Part shown: one piece after another, positions 18,378 to 27,875 of the stretch | Numbering within the stretch: the stretch's first letter is position 1 | Layout of the letters: every line of letters begins with the position of its first letter | Source of the DNA: Flavobacteriales bacterium | GTDB lineage: Bacteria; Bacteroidota; Bacteroidia; Flavobacteriales_D; Crocinitomicaceae | Direction of reading: 5' to 3' | Length of the DNA: 64,000 nt | Assembly (NCBI GenBank): GCA_947447525.1 | Contig: CANFJL010000004.1 | Coordinates: forward strand, 124,001 to 188,000 | The notes under the pieces: model-generated | Database searches by the model: none | The model's input: only the letters and a program-made list of their open reading frames with translations | What the model was told of the DNA's origin: nothing | Program-made: the position numbers and the translations under genes

Positions 18378-19913
18378 ATGGAAATGAATAAAATTCTCGA
18401 GACATTCAATATCAAATCTGTTAACAATGGAGCTTCTTCCGGGAGCGTTTGGATGGAGACTAAAGGAACACCAATTCAAGCGTTTTCTCCTGTAGATGGT
18501 AAATTAATAGCTACTGTAAATGCTGCAGAAGCGAGTGATTATGAGCACCTCATCACTACAGCTCAATCTGCATTTAAAGTATGGAGAACCATTCCTGCGC
18601 CTAAACGAGGTGAAATCGTGAGACAATTGGCTGAGCGTATCCGATTTTATAAAGATCCACTTGGTAAATTGGTTTCTTATGAAATGGGAAAATCTTTACA
18701 AGAAGGTTTGGGTGAAGTTCAAGAAATGATTGATATATGTGATTTTGCTGTTGGTTTGTCTAGACAGTTGTATGGTTTAACCATGCATTCCGAACGACCA
18801 GGTCACAGAATGTATGAGCAATATCATCCATTGGGAATAGTAGGTATCATTTCAGCATTTAATTTTCCGGTAGCGGTTTGGAATTGGAATACTGCCTTAG
18901 CATGGGTTTGTGGTGATGTTTGTATCTGGAAACCTTCAGAGAAAACTCCCCTTACTGCCTTAGCTTGTCAATTTATTACCAATGAGGTCTTTCGTGAAAA
19001 TGGCGTCCCAGAAGGAGTTTCATCTCTAGTAATTGGTGATGCTTCCCTTGGAAAATTAATGTCTGAAGACACCCGTGTACCGCTCATCTCAGCTACTGGA
19101 TCAACACGAATGGGTAAGCTTGTAGGTGCTGCAGTAGGAGCTCGACTTGGTAAATCATTACTAGAATTAGGTGGAAATAATGCCATCATTATTGCTCCAA
19201 GTGCAGATTTAAAAATGGTGGTACCAGGAGCAGTATTTGGTGCTGTTGGAACCGCTGGACAGCGTTGTACCTCAACAAGAAGATTAATCATACATGAGAG
19301 TATTTATGATAAGGTAAAAGATGCCTTGGTTAAGGCTTATGGTCAATTGAAAATTGGAAATCCTTTGGATGCTAACAATCACGTTGGGCCATTAATCGAC
19401 ACCGATGCTGTAACAAGTTATTTGAAAGCTATTGACCAGGCCATTGCAGACGGAGCTAAGGTTTTAGTTGAAGGAGGAGTACTTTCAGGTGCTGAATATA
19501 CTTCAGGTTGCTATGTTAAACCTGTAATATTGGAAGCGGAGAATCACCATCCAATGGTTCAACATGAAACCTTTGCACCCATATTATACATCATGAAGTA
19601 TCACGGTGAATTAACAGAAGCTATTGACATGCAGAATGCTGTCCCTCAAGGATTGTCGTCAGCGATAATGACCAATAATCTAAAAGAAGCGGAAGCGTTC
19701 TTAGCAAATTCAGGCTCGGATTGTGGTATTGCTAATGTAAATATTGGAACCTCAGGTGCAGAAATTGGAGGAGCTTTTGGAGGCGAGAAAGAAACGGGTG
19801 GAGGTAGAGAATCCGGTTCAGATGCTTGGAAAATTTATATGCGCAGACAAACCAATACCATCAATTATTCGGATAGTTTACCTTTAGCTCAAGGCATTAA
19901 ATTTGATTTATAG
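18378..19913 (+). CDS. aldehyde dehydrogenase, ALDH7 (antiquitin/AmaB) type
   Basis: This 511-residue NAD(P)-dependent aldehyde dehydrogenase belongs to the ALDH7 branch, whose best-known role is oxidation of alpha-aminoadipate semialdehyde in lysine breakdown. The catalytic cysteine is in GTAGQRCTSTRR (Cys 297) and the general-base glutamate in LLELGGNNA (Glu 263). The ending GGAFGGEKETGGGRESGSDAWK and MRRQTNTINYS is strongly ALDH7-like. No other lysine-degradation genes lie nearby, so the substrate is inferred only from subfamily. Its 3' end overlaps the converging methyltransferase gene by 17 bp. MEM at the start leaves a two-residue uncertainty. Confidence 0.9.
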   Translation: MEMNKILETFNIKSVNNGASSGSVWMETKGTPIQAFSPVDGKLIATVNAAEASDYEHLITTAQSAFKVWRTIPAPKRGEIVRQLAERIRFYKDPLGKLVSYEMGKSLQEGLGEVQEMIDICDFAVGLSRQLYGLTMHSERPGHRMYEQYHPLGIVGIISAFNFPVAVWNWNTALAWVCGDVCIWKPSEKTPLTALACQFITNEVFRENGVPEGVSSLVIGDASLGKLMSEDTRVPLISATGSTRMGKLVGAAVGARLGKSLLELGGNNAIIIAPSADLKMVVPGAVFGAVGTAGQRCTSTRRLIIHESIYDKVKDALVKAYGQLKIGNPLDANNHVGPLIDTDAVTSYLKAIDQAIADGAKVLVEGGVLSGAEYTSGCYVKPVILEAENHHPMVQHETFAPILYIMKYHGELTEAIDMQNAVPQGLSSAIMTNNLKEAEAFLANSGSDCGIANVNIGTSGAEIGGAFGGEKETGGGRESGSDAWKIYMRRQTNTINYSDSLPLAQGIKFDL

Positions 19914-20721
19914 AAGTTTTTTCGCCAAGTAAGGAATACATCATTGGTATTCTAAACTTAATATGTTTGAAACGAAATTCTGATGGACTTTGTTCCTCTA
20001 GGTTTTGAAAGCAACTGTAGGGAGAATAATCGTGCTCTTCGAACTTTTTTATTTTGATTCCTTGATCAATTAGCGCCTGAAATAGCGATGCTAAACTGTG
20101 ATTCCAAAAAATTGTTTTGGTGCAAATCGCAGCACCCTTATCTGCATAAGTTCCTTGTGTTTCCTCAACTATTGGTCCGGAATTAAAATAGTCGTAGGCA
20201 AGAAACTCCAACTTGTCGTCAAAAGTCCAAATAAAGGGATGGAAATCAGCCATAATAAAATTACCTCCGGGTTTTAAAAAATGACCAATAATTTCTGCCC
20301 ATTTTGAAATATCAGGAAGCCACCCGATGGTTCCATAACTGGTAAATACAAGATCGAATTTTTCGTTCAAATGTTCTTTTAATGAATAAATATCACAACA
20401 AATAAATTGTATTTCATGCCCCATTTCACGGCTTAAAGATTGTGCTGCATGTATTGCCTTTGGTGAAAAGTCAATGCCAGTAACGTGCGCACCCCTTCTT
20501 GCTAAGCTAATGGAGTCTTGACCAAAATGACATTGTAAGTGCAGTATTTTTTTACCTTGAATATCTCCAAGGAGGTCGAGCTCTGGGGTTTTTAAAGAAC
20601 ACCAACCTTTTTTAAATGCAGCTACATTATAAAAATCAGATTGGAGATGAATTGCCACTTTTTCATCCCAAGCACTTTGGTTAATTTCTTTATAATTATC
20701 AGCTTCTGGCAACTTACTCAT
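19897..20721 (-). CDS. class I SAM-dependent methyltransferase
   Basis: This 274-residue protein has a Rossmann-type methyltransferase core. Motif I is KKILHLQCHFGQDSISLARRG, followed by the acidic end of strand 2 in HVTGIDFSPKAIHAAQ and motif post-II FDLVFTSYGTIGWLPD. The C-terminal part (LKPGGNFIMADFHPFIWTFDD) is typical of small-molecule methyltransferases; the substrate cannot be told. The gene stands alone, overlapping tail-to-tail with the aldehyde dehydrogenase and divergent from pfkB. A weak TAGCTTTG lies upstream on the minus strand, without a matching -33 element. Confidence 0.85.
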   Translation of the reverse strand: MSKLPEADNYKEINQSAWDEKVAIHLQSDFYNVAAFKKGWCSLKTPELDLLGDIQGKKILHLQCHFGQDSISLARRGAHVTGIDFSPKAIHAAQSLSREMGHEIQFICCDIYSLKEHLNEKFDLVFTSYGTIGWLPDISKWAEIIGHFLKPGGNFIMADFHPFIWTFDDKLEFLAYDYFNSGPIVEETQGTYADKGAAICTKTIFWNHSLASLFQALIDQGIKIKKFEEHDYSPYSCFQNLEEQSPSEFRFKHIKFRIPMMYSLLGEKTSINQI

Positions 20722-20797
20722 TTAATTATTTTTAGATCTGTTTTACTATTCTATTTTTCAAAGCTACAATTATTGTTTAATTGCTTTATTTCATAGG

Positions 20798-20825
20798 TTG
20801 ATAAAAGGGTAATTACTTATCTTTG
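20798..20825 (+). promoter_or_regulatory. possible promoter of the pfkB operon
   Basis: TTG at 20798-20800, 17 bp spacer, TATCTTTG at 20818-20825, 16 bp before the start at 20842. The -7 element is exact; the spacer is at the short end. Confidence 0.5.
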
Positions 20826-20841
20826 TCGGTAAAATTAGTAT

Positions 20842-21765
20842 ATGAAATTATTAACGGTAGGTAGTGTAGCTTTTGATGCCATTGAAACTCCCTTTGGGAA
20901 AACAGATAAGATTGTTGGTGGAGCTGGAACTTTCATCAGTTTAGCAGCCTCTTTTTTCTTGCCAGAGCAAGGAATTATTTCTGTTGTAGGAGAAGATTTT
21001 CCGAAAGAAGATCTTGCTGAAATGGAAGCAAAAGGAATTGATCTAGCAGGATTGCAAATAAAACTTGGTGAAAAAACTTTTTTCTGGTCTGGGAAATATC
21101 ACAATGATATGAATTCTCGAGATACCTTGATAACTGAGTTAAATGTTTTAGGAACTTTTGATCCAACGGTACCAGAAGCATACCAAGGCGCCCCCTATTT
21201 AATGCTGGGAAATTTAAGTCCAGAAGTGCAGCGTACCGTTATTGAGCGTTTGACCGTGCGTCCAAAATTGATTGCGATGGACACAATGAATTTTTGGATG
21301 GATATTGCGCTGGATGAATTGAAAAAAACAATGAAGTTGATTGATGTTTTAATTATAAATGATGAAGAAGCCCGTCAACTTTCTAATACTTATTCTCTCG
21401 TAAAAGCAGCAGCGCTTATTCAAGAAATGGGTCCAAAAATTGTAATCATTAAAAAAGGTGAACACGGAGCCTTACTGTTCCACGGTTCACAAGTGTTTTT
21501 TGCTCCTGCATTGCCTCTTGAAGATGTATTTGACCCTACAGGTGCTGGTGATACTTTTGCTGGTGGATTTATGGGATATATTGCTTCAAGCGATGACTAT
21601 AGTTTTGAAAACATGAAACGCGCTATTATTGTTGGATCAGCGTTAGCTTCTTTCTGCGTGGAGAAGTTTGGTACAGCACGATTGAAAGAAATTAATAAAG
21701 AAGATCTCAATCAACGCATTAATCAATTTGTGCAATTGGCACATTTTCAAATGATGGAGCTATGA
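20842..21765 (+). CDS. PfkB family carbohydrate/nucleoside kinase
   Basis: This 307-residue ribokinase-fold kinase shows the PfkB C-terminal signature DPTGAGDTFAGG (231-242, catalytic Asp 237), the GGAGTF substrate-side glycine motif near the N-terminus, and LIINDEEARQLS. Ribokinase, adenosine kinase and sugar kinase functions all fit; the sequence does not decide between them. It begins an apparent five-gene plus-strand run: its stop overlaps the DUF349 start in an ATGA, and all later junctions are -10 to +1 bp. Confidence 0.88.
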   Translation: MKLLTVGSVAFDAIETPFGKTDKIVGGAGTFISLAASFFLPEQGIISVVGEDFPKEDLAEMEAKGIDLAGLQIKLGEKTFFWSGKYHNDMNSRDTLITELNVLGTFDPTVPEAYQGAPYLMLGNLSPEVQRTVIERLTVRPKLIAMDTMNFWMDIALDELKKTMKLIDVLIINDEEARQLSNTYSLVKAAALIQEMGPKIVIIKKGEHGALLFHGSQVFFAPALPLEDVFDPTGAGDTFAGGFMGYIASSDDYSFENMKRAIIVGSALASFCVEKFGTARLKEINKEDLNQRINQFVQLAHFQMMEL

Positions 21766-23471
21766 TAAAATTTCAAGAGTTTATAGATCAAATTACCGTT
21801 CTAAATAATGCTGAAGATTTAGTGATCTTAGGAAAAGAGGCTGGTGCAATCCGAACAGATTTCGAAGATTATTTATTGCATCAAGAAGGGCAATCCCAAA
21901 TATTAAAAATTGAAGCTAAAGAAAAAGGTGAAGCATTTGAAGCTTTGGACTTTCAAACGATAAAAGAATCCTTTTACTTGATTTACAATCAATTTCAAGA
22001 AAGAAGAAAACAACAAGTAGCTTTAAAAACGACTCTTGAGAATGAGAATTTAAGACTTAAGAGAAGTTTAATTCTGCGATTAAAGGAAATTATTGAAGGA
22101 GAAGAAAATATTTCCGCGGCATTTAATGCTTATAAAGAAATCCAAGAAACTTGGAAGAAAATAGGCGATATTCCCCGCGATAAAAGAGATGAAATTCAAA
22201 AAGAGTATTCTAGAATTCTAGAAATATTCTTTTATACCATGAAAATTTATCGAGAGATTAAGGATCATGATTATAAAAGAAACACTCAATTAAAACAAGG
22301 GATCATTCAACGCCTACAGCAACTAAGAAATACTTCAGGAGCCATTCGTGATTTAGAATCTAATTTAAGAATCTTGCAGGATGAGTGGGAAGATATTGGA
22401 CCTGTAGCTCAAGAAGAATGGGAGGTAATCAAATCCAGTTATTGGGAGGCAGTTCGCTCTATTTATGATAAAATTAATAAGCATTATGATGAGCAAAGAA
22501 CTGTTTTAGCAGCTAATATTGATCAAAAGAAAGCTTTGATTTTATCCCTTGCTGAGATTGTCGCTGCGAGCACATCAGAAATGAACCCTAAATCTTGGGA
22601 TAAAGCAAGCCAAGAGGTAATAAAATTGCAAGACCATTGGAAGAAGATTGGAGCAGGTGCGAAAAAGGAAAATGAAGCGGTTTGGAAAGAATTCAGAGCA
22701 TTGTGTGATCAGTTTTTTGATGCGAAAAAGGCAGTTAATAAAGATGCAGAGGCTATTTTTAAAAGTAATGCAGAAAAGAAAAAAGCACTTATAGCTGAGG
22801 TAGTGCTTATTCAAACTTCAACTGATTGGAAAAACGCTGCAGAAAAAATAATCAAATTTCAAAAAGCTTGGAAGGAAATTGGTAATGCTGGACAAAGATT
22901 TGAAAACAAACTTTGGTCGGAATTTAGAGCTGCATGTGATGTGTTTTTTAATGCAAGAACGCTAGCCAATAAAGAACAAGATGACGCATTACTTGTTAAT
23001 TTGAAGGCGAAGGAAGAATTAATTTCTGAAATTGAAAATTATGTGGTCAGTGAAAAAAGCTTGGCTTTATCTGATTTTAAGCAATTCAGTCAAAGATTCG
23101 CCGCTTTAGGTCATGTTCCTGCAGCAAAAAAAGAAAGTATTTATAATTCTTATAAAAAAGCGTTGGATGAAAAGTATAAGGCCCTAAAATTAGAAGGTAA
23201 TGAGCGTTCTGCTGTTTTGTTTTCGGTTAAATTAGAAACTATAAATTCAAGTCCAGATAGAAGTAAGTTATTGCAAAAAGAACGTTTTGATATCAAGAGG
23301 CAAATTGATGTGCTGACTTCGGAGATGCTTCAATATGAAAATAATTTAGGCTTTTTCGCTAAATCAAAAGGCGCTGATGTATTGCGCAAAGAAGTGGAAC
23401 AAAAAATTGATAAATCGAAGGAAGAAATATTGCGTTTAAAAACTAAATTAAAATTAATCCCTAATGAATAG
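21762..23471 (+). CDS. DUF349 repeat protein
   Basis: This 569-residue, strongly helical and charged protein contains about five DUF349 units. Each has a W-x-x-I/L-G core: WKKIGDIPRDKRDEI, WEDIGPVAQEEWEVI, WKKIGAGAKKENEAV, WKEIGNAGQRFENKL and a diverged FAALGHVPAAKKESI, each followed by a YxxxxxxFF-like helix. No signal peptide or membrane segment, so cytoplasmic. DUF349 proteins are widespread in Bacteroidota and Actinobacteria without settled function. It overlaps its neighbours by 4 bp upstream and 8 bp downstream, implying translational coupling. Confidence 0.9.
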   Translation: MIKFQEFIDQITVLNNAEDLVILGKEAGAIRTDFEDYLLHQEGQSQILKIEAKEKGEAFEALDFQTIKESFYLIYNQFQERRKQQVALKTTLENENLRLKRSLILRLKEIIEGEENISAAFNAYKEIQETWKKIGDIPRDKRDEIQKEYSRILEIFFYTMKIYREIKDHDYKRNTQLKQGIIQRLQQLRNTSGAIRDLESNLRILQDEWEDIGPVAQEEWEVIKSSYWEAVRSIYDKINKHYDEQRTVLAANIDQKKALILSLAEIVAASTSEMNPKSWDKASQEVIKLQDHWKKIGAGAKKENEAVWKEFRALCDQFFDAKKAVNKDAEAIFKSNAEKKKALIAEVVLIQTSTDWKNAAEKIIKFQKAWKEIGNAGQRFENKLWSEFRAACDVFFNARTLANKEQDDALLVNLKAKEELISEIENYVVSEKSLALSDFKQFSQRFAALGHVPAAKKESIYNSYKKALDEKYKALKLEGNERSAVLFSVKLETINSSPDRSKLLQKERFDIKRQIDVLTSEMLQYENNLGFFAKSKGADVLRKEVEQKIDKSKEEILRLKTKLKLIPNE

Positions 23472-24135
23472 TTTTGTTAATGCCTTATTATTGGCCCTTG
23501 CTTTTCCTCTTATGGCCTTGGCCATTGTAGTTGGATTTGATCTTCCTGTTGAATTTTTAAAATCATCAGGAAAACAACTTTCTTTTGCAGAAGAGGTTTT
23601 TTGGGCTTTGGCATTATTGATGGGAATTCTCTCCTTGCGCAGAAGCACCAAACGCTGGATGGGGATGAAAATAGTTACCAATACCAAACGATTTCTTTAT
23701 AATCAAGCCATAAGTCAGGCAAGAAAAAAAAGAGTAATTGTCTATAATTGTATTGAGACTGCAGTTCTTATTTTCCTCGCGCTTGGCATTTATGTACTTA
23801 CGGTTAAAGCCATTGTTCCAGCGCTTGTCTTAGGAGTATTTGCGCTTGATTCCTTAGTTTTTCTTATGGTTGGAAATAAAGATAGATTTCGAGTTGGAAT
23901 CTCATCAAAAGCCATCATCGTTGCAGATAGAGAAGTAATCGTAATTTATTTTGAAGGATTGAGAAAAGTAAGTGTGGATCAACAAACAATTTATTTTGAT
24001 TACATCAAAGACTTACAACTTTCTTTTCCAACAAATTGTATCTTAGATGAAAATAAAGCGGAAGCCTTACAAGTACTTCAGAATTCACTAGACAAAGATA
24101 AGGTGATGTTCTATAACATGAATGAATGGAAATAG
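23464..24135 (+). CDS. membrane protein of unknown function
   Basis: This 223-residue protein has four likely membrane segments: two near the N-terminus (NALLLALAFPLMALAIVVGF and EEVFWALALLMGILSL) and two after residue ~90 (CIETAVLIFLALGIYVLTV, IVPALVLGVFALDSLVFLMVG). A soluble C-terminal domain of about 85 residues follows, with DRFRVGISSKAIIVADREVIVIYFEGLRKVSV. This tail resembles small PH-like or YcxB-like beta domains, but I cannot assign it. The start overlaps the DUF349 stop by 8 bp and the stop overlaps the kinase gene by 10 bp. Confidence 0.75.
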   Translation: MNSFVNALLLALAFPLMALAIVVGFDLPVEFLKSSGKQLSFAEEVFWALALLMGILSLRRSTKRWMGMKIVTNTKRFLYNQAISQARKKRVIVYNCIETAVLIFLALGIYVLTVKAIVPALVLGVFALDSLVFLMVGNKDRFRVGISSKAIIVADREVIVIYFEGLRKVSVDQQTIYFDYIKDLQLSFPTNCILDENKAEALQVLQNSLDKDKVMFYNMNEWK

Positions 24136-25487
24136 TAAAAATTCTTATCGTAGAAGATGATATAGGATTTGCATATTTGGTGCAGCACCAACTCACTAAT
24201 TTAGGATTTCAACCTCAATTTATTCTCACCGTTCATACGCTAGCAGATGCCAGGTTAGCGCATTTAGAATTTGAAATTGATGTAATTTTACTAGACTTAA
24301 ATTTAAAAGAATCCCAGGGGATAGAAACTTTTAATGAAATTAATTCTATTTTCCCAAGTGCTTCAATTATTGTGCTTACAGGTTTAGATGAAAAAGCACT
24401 TGCATTAAATATAGTCGCGAAAGGAGCTCAGGACTATTTATTAAAAACAAATCTTTCCTCTCAAGTTTTAGAAAAGACCATTAATTATGGGATGCTTCGT
24501 AGAAGAGTCCGCATTGAACTTGCGAAATCTGAAAAAAAATACAAGGATGTTTTCCATAAATCACCACTTCCAATGCTTAAACTGGAAGGAAGCGAACTGA
24601 TAATCGTGATGGCGAATCAGGCAGCACTGGATTTATATAGCGCAAAAACAGAGGTTTTTATAGGACAATCTATTTATTCCTTTAATCAGTTTCCAGAGGA
24701 GAAGTTTATTGAACTCGAAACCTCTAATTCAATTCGAACCACTTTCAATTTCATTAGTATCGACCGAAAATTAAAAATAATTGAAATAGTCATTAACAAA
24801 TTGGAAGAAGGGGCCAATGATTTTATTGCCCTAATGATTGACAAAACAGAAGAGGCACTATTTGAGAAACAAAAATTCGATCTTATTAATCAAGCAGAAG
24901 AAAGGGAAAAGAAAAATATTGCAAGGGAATTGCATGATGGTTTAGGTCAGCAAATGGTTTTATTGAATTTATTGTTTCAAAATATTGATGCGAGTAAGGA
25001 ACAAGAAGCGCAAATGAATGACATTGGCTTGCTGCTTCAAACCTGCATCCGTGAAGTAAAGGAGTTGGCTTATGATTTATTGCCTCCAGAATTAGATAAA
25101 GGGTTTTTACACGCTATAGATCGATTGAAAAATCGAATCAATACGATTGGGAAAATAGAATTTGAATTGAATATTGGAAAAGAAATTTCAGAAAGTCATT
25201 TTGCTAATGTTGATAAATTCAATCTTTATCGAATTATCCAGGAAATTGTAAACAATACGCTCAAGCATTCAAAAGCAACAAAGATTATCTTTAAATTGTA
25301 TCAAAAAGAGAACAGTATTAATATTGAAATTATTGATAATGGGATTGGTTATGATAACGATACGGCTAAAAAAGGTATGGGAATTCAAAATATTCAGCAT
25401 CGATTAAAAATGTCAGGAATCAAAGGTGAATTGTTAAGTGCTCCCAATCAAGGCGTGAAGGTGAGATTGACATTAAGCGTCGGTTAG
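24126..25487 (+). CDS. hybrid sensor: N-terminal receiver, PAS-like and HisKA_3 histidine kinase
   Basis: This 453-residue soluble signalling protein has a receiver domain (1-120) with acidic pocket EDD, phospho-acceptor Asp 57 in LLDLNL, Thr 85 and Lys 107. A PAS-like region follows (about 137-245, YKDVFHKSPLPMLKLEG). Then comes a NarX/DesK-type HisKA_3 dimerisation helix with H270 in ARELHDGLGQQ, and a HATPase domain with N-box EIVNNTLKH and G-box DNGIGYD and KGMGIQNI. There is no membrane segment, so input likely comes by phosphotransfer to the receiver. HisKA_3 kinases usually pair with LuxR-type regulators; none is in the window. It lies between the membrane protein and a GT9 gene (1 bp gap). 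Confidence 0.92.
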   Translation: MEIVKILIVEDDIGFAYLVQHQLTNLGFQPQFILTVHTLADARLAHLEFEIDVILLDLNLKESQGIETFNEINSIFPSASIIVLTGLDEKALALNIVAKGAQDYLLKTNLSSQVLEKTINYGMLRRRVRIELAKSEKKYKDVFHKSPLPMLKLEGSELIIVMANQAALDLYSAKTEVFIGQSIYSFNQFPEEKFIELETSNSIRTTFNFISIDRKLKIIEIVINKLEEGANDFIALMIDKTEEALFEKQKFDLINQAEEREKKNIARELHDGLGQQMVLLNLLFQNIDASKEQEAQMNDIGLLLQTCIREVKELAYDLLPPELDKGFLHAIDRLKNRINTIGKIEFELNIGKEISESHFANVDKFNLYRIIQEIVNNTLKHSKATKIIFKLYQKENSINIEIIDNGIGYDNDTAKKGMGIQNIQHRLKMSGIKGELLSAPNQGVKVRLTLSVG

Positions 25488-25488
25488 T

Positions 25489-26478
25489 ATGATAAAGCAA
25501 AAAATATTAATAATTCGTTTAAGTTCTATTGGAGATATTGTGCTGACTTTTCATGCGCTAAGATGTCTGAAGGAACAACTCCCTCATGCAGAAATTCATT
25601 TTCTTACCAAACCAGTATATAAGGAATTGTTGCTTTCTTGTAAACATATCGATCATTTGATTTTACTTGAGGCTGATATTAAAAATACCCGTAAAACCAT
25701 TAAAGCGCAGAACTTTACCCATATTATCGATTTACATAATAATCTGCGCACGCGACGCTTAACTTTTGGATTAAAGCAAGTAATAGTAAATAGATTCAGG
25801 AAATTGAATCTTAAAAAATGGATACTCACGAGTTTTAAAATAGATAAGTTACCCCAAAAACATATTGTAGATCGATATATTGACACCCTGTCTGCACTCG
25901 GTGTAATAAATGACCATAAAAACACTTCGTTTCAAATTCCTAGTGCTGAGGAGATATCCCTAGAATCTTTAGATATATTACCTCAAGAATATTTGACGGT
26001 TGTACTTGGCGCTCAATTTAGGACAAAAAAATTTCCTACGCATTTACTCCTAAAAACACTTTTGTCCTATTCTCGTCCAGTTGTCTTACTTGGAGGAAAA
26101 GATGAAATGCAGGCTGCAAATGAAATTCAAGAGGCTTTATCTTCTCAGAAAATTATCAATCTCTGCGGTAAATTAAGTTTATTAGGCTCAGCAAGTGTAA
26201 TTAAACAATCGGGTAATGTATTGACTAATGACACAGGATTAATGCATATTGCAGCTATGTTTGACGTTCCGATTGTTTCTGTATGGGGAAATACAGTTCC
26301 ATCTTTAGGCATGTATCCCTATCGTCCAGGAAAGGAAAACTCCGTAAAAATTCATGAAGTTTTAGGATTGAATTGTCGCCCTTGTTCTAAAATTGGACAT
26401 CAAGAATGTCCCAAAGGACACTTTAATTGCATGGAAAAACAAGATATTGCTGCAATTGCAAAGGATCTTAATTTTTAG
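25489..26478 (+). CDS. glycosyltransferase family 9 (heptosyltransferase-like)
   Basis: This 329-residue GT-B glycosyltransferase resembles LPS heptosyltransferases. Family marks are the N-terminal ILIIRLSSIGDIVLTFHALR, the C-terminal nucleotide-sugar region LLGGKDEMQAANEI, and VLTNDTGLMHIAAMFDVPIVSVWG followed by a P-rich loop. It would transfer a sugar to lipid A/core on the inner face of the inner membrane. It closes the pfkB-led run, so its coexpression with a kinase and DUF349 is positional only. Its stop overlaps the converging hydrolase by 4 bp. Confidence 0.9.
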   Translation: MIKQKILIIRLSSIGDIVLTFHALRCLKEQLPHAEIHFLTKPVYKELLLSCKHIDHLILLEADIKNTRKTIKAQNFTHIIDLHNNLRTRRLTFGLKQVIVNRFRKLNLKKWILTSFKIDKLPQKHIVDRYIDTLSALGVINDHKNTSFQIPSAEEISLESLDILPQEYLTVVLGAQFRTKKFPTHLLLKTLLSYSRPVVLLGGKDEMQAANEIQEALSSQKIINLCGKLSLLGSASVIKQSGNVLTNDTGLMHIAAMFDVPIVSVWGNTVPSLGMYPYRPGKENSVKIHEVLGLNCRPCSKIGHQECPKGHFNCMEKQDIAAIAKDLNF

Positions 26479-27875
26479 TTCCAAATACTCCCTAAAAACG
26501 CATTGACTTTTTCCAATACCGCAGGAGAAATGGTTTCTTCTAGTGCACCATATTCTGTTATGTTTCCCGTCAAGCAATTTTGAAATAAATGGTTCAAATT
26601 TGGCATTTCAAGAATTTGTTTTGTTTTTCCTGGGTTATTGACATTTAATTCAATTGCCGCTAAATTCTCTTTGCTAGGAACTTGTAAATCTTTACTACCA
26701 TTCAAAGCAAGAACATTACATTTTACTTTTTTAAGATCTACCCCTGGGTCATATCTTAAAAAATAGAACATCCAAGGATTGATAAAGGCAACTAAATTTT
26801 GTTCAATAAACTCAGTTTTTCCGCCATAAGTTGCTAGAGTGCTTTTGCTCAATGTTTTACTAATTTTCTTCAATCTTTTTTCAACCGCTACTTTAGCACT
26901 TTCTAAATCATTTGCCTGTTTAATAAGATCAAATAAACTTCTATTTGTTACTGTATTTTCTTTTATCTCCTCAGCATTCACTTGATTCACTTTTGCTATT
27001 AATTCTTGTTGCATCAATAACAATTGATCCCCAGGTATTCCAGGCCCAGCCAACATGATTATCGCATTAATACTTGGATCATTCGCTGCCATCATAGCCG
27101 CAATCATCGCTCCCTCACTGTGTCCAGCTAGAGCAATTTTATTAGAATCTATTTCTTTCCTCGTTTTTAAATAAGCTAAAGCAGCTGCAGCATCGCTAGC
27201 GAAATCTGGTGAAGTAGCATGGTCAAATTTCCCACCTGATTTGGCAGTTCCCCGATCATCATATCGCAAAACAGCATATCCTTTTTTGGTGAGGTAATCT
27301 GCAATAACCAAAAATGGTTTATGGCCTAAAATTTCTTCATTTCTATCTTGTGGTCCACTACCACTAATTAAGATTATGGCAGGAAAAACCCCTTCTCTTT
27401 TTGGTAGGGTTAAGGTTCCTGCTAAATTAAAATCCCCATTTAACTGATGAAATTCTATTTCTTCTTCTAGATAAGGAAAGGGCGCATGAGGTTCTTGGGG
27501 TCTTAAGATTAATTTTTTCTCCACTTTTCCCCTGTTCAATTGCAGTGGCGCTTTGTATGCACCCTGTGCAAATTCACCAGATATGATGGTGTCCACCAAA
27601 AGACCTTTATAACTTAATCCAAGTTTAGATATTATTAATTCAAGTTTTCCATTTTCATAGCTTACTTTATCGGCTTTAATTCCAAAAGCCTTCTGATCCG
27701 GACTATCGAGACTACCCGAAAAAGAATTTCCTACTTTTTCAATATGGAAAATCAAACTTAGTTGTTGTCCTCCAATTGACAATATCCCGTTCCACTCACC
27801 AACGATGTTTTCTTGTGTATTTGCTCTAGTAAAAACAAATAGAAAAATTAAAAGTAAGTTGTAAATCTTTCTCAT
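26475..27875 (-). CDS. secreted alpha/beta hydrolase
   Basis: This 466-residue protein has a signal peptide (LLLIFLFVFTRANTQ) and an N-terminal beta-rich domain (about 22-120, IVGEWNGILSIGGQQLSLIF). An alpha/beta-hydrolase domain follows with ILISGSGPQDRNE (oxyanion region), LRYDDRGTAKSGG and the nucleophile elbow GHSEG (Ser 253). The conserved C-terminal acid/histidine are likely in LNGSKDLQVP and MPNLNHLFQ. It resembles exported S9/dienelactone-type esterases; substrate unknown. The stop of the thioesterase upstream and its own start share one base, so they are cotranscribed. Confidence 0.88.
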   Translation of the reverse strand: MRKIYNLLLIFLFVFTRANTQENIVGEWNGILSIGGQQLSLIFHIEKVGNSFSGSLDSPDQKAFGIKADKVSYENGKLELIISKLGLSYKGLLVDTIISGEFAQGAYKAPLQLNRGKVEKKLILRPQEPHAPFPYLEEEIEFHQLNGDFNLAGTLTLPKREGVFPAIILISGSGPQDRNEEILGHKPFLVIADYLTKKGYAVLRYDDRGTAKSGGKFDHATSPDFASDAAAALAYLKTRKEIDSNKIALAGHSEGAMIAAMMAANDPSINAIIMLAGPGIPGDQLLLMQQELIAKVNQVNAEEIKENTVTNRSLFDLIKQANDLESAKVAVEKRLKKISKTLSKSTLATYGGKTEFIEQNLVAFINPWMFYFLRYDPGVDLKKVKCNVLALNGSKDLQVPSKENLAAIELNVNNPGKTKQILEMPNLNHLFQNCLTGNITEYGALEETISPAVLEKVNAFLGSIWN

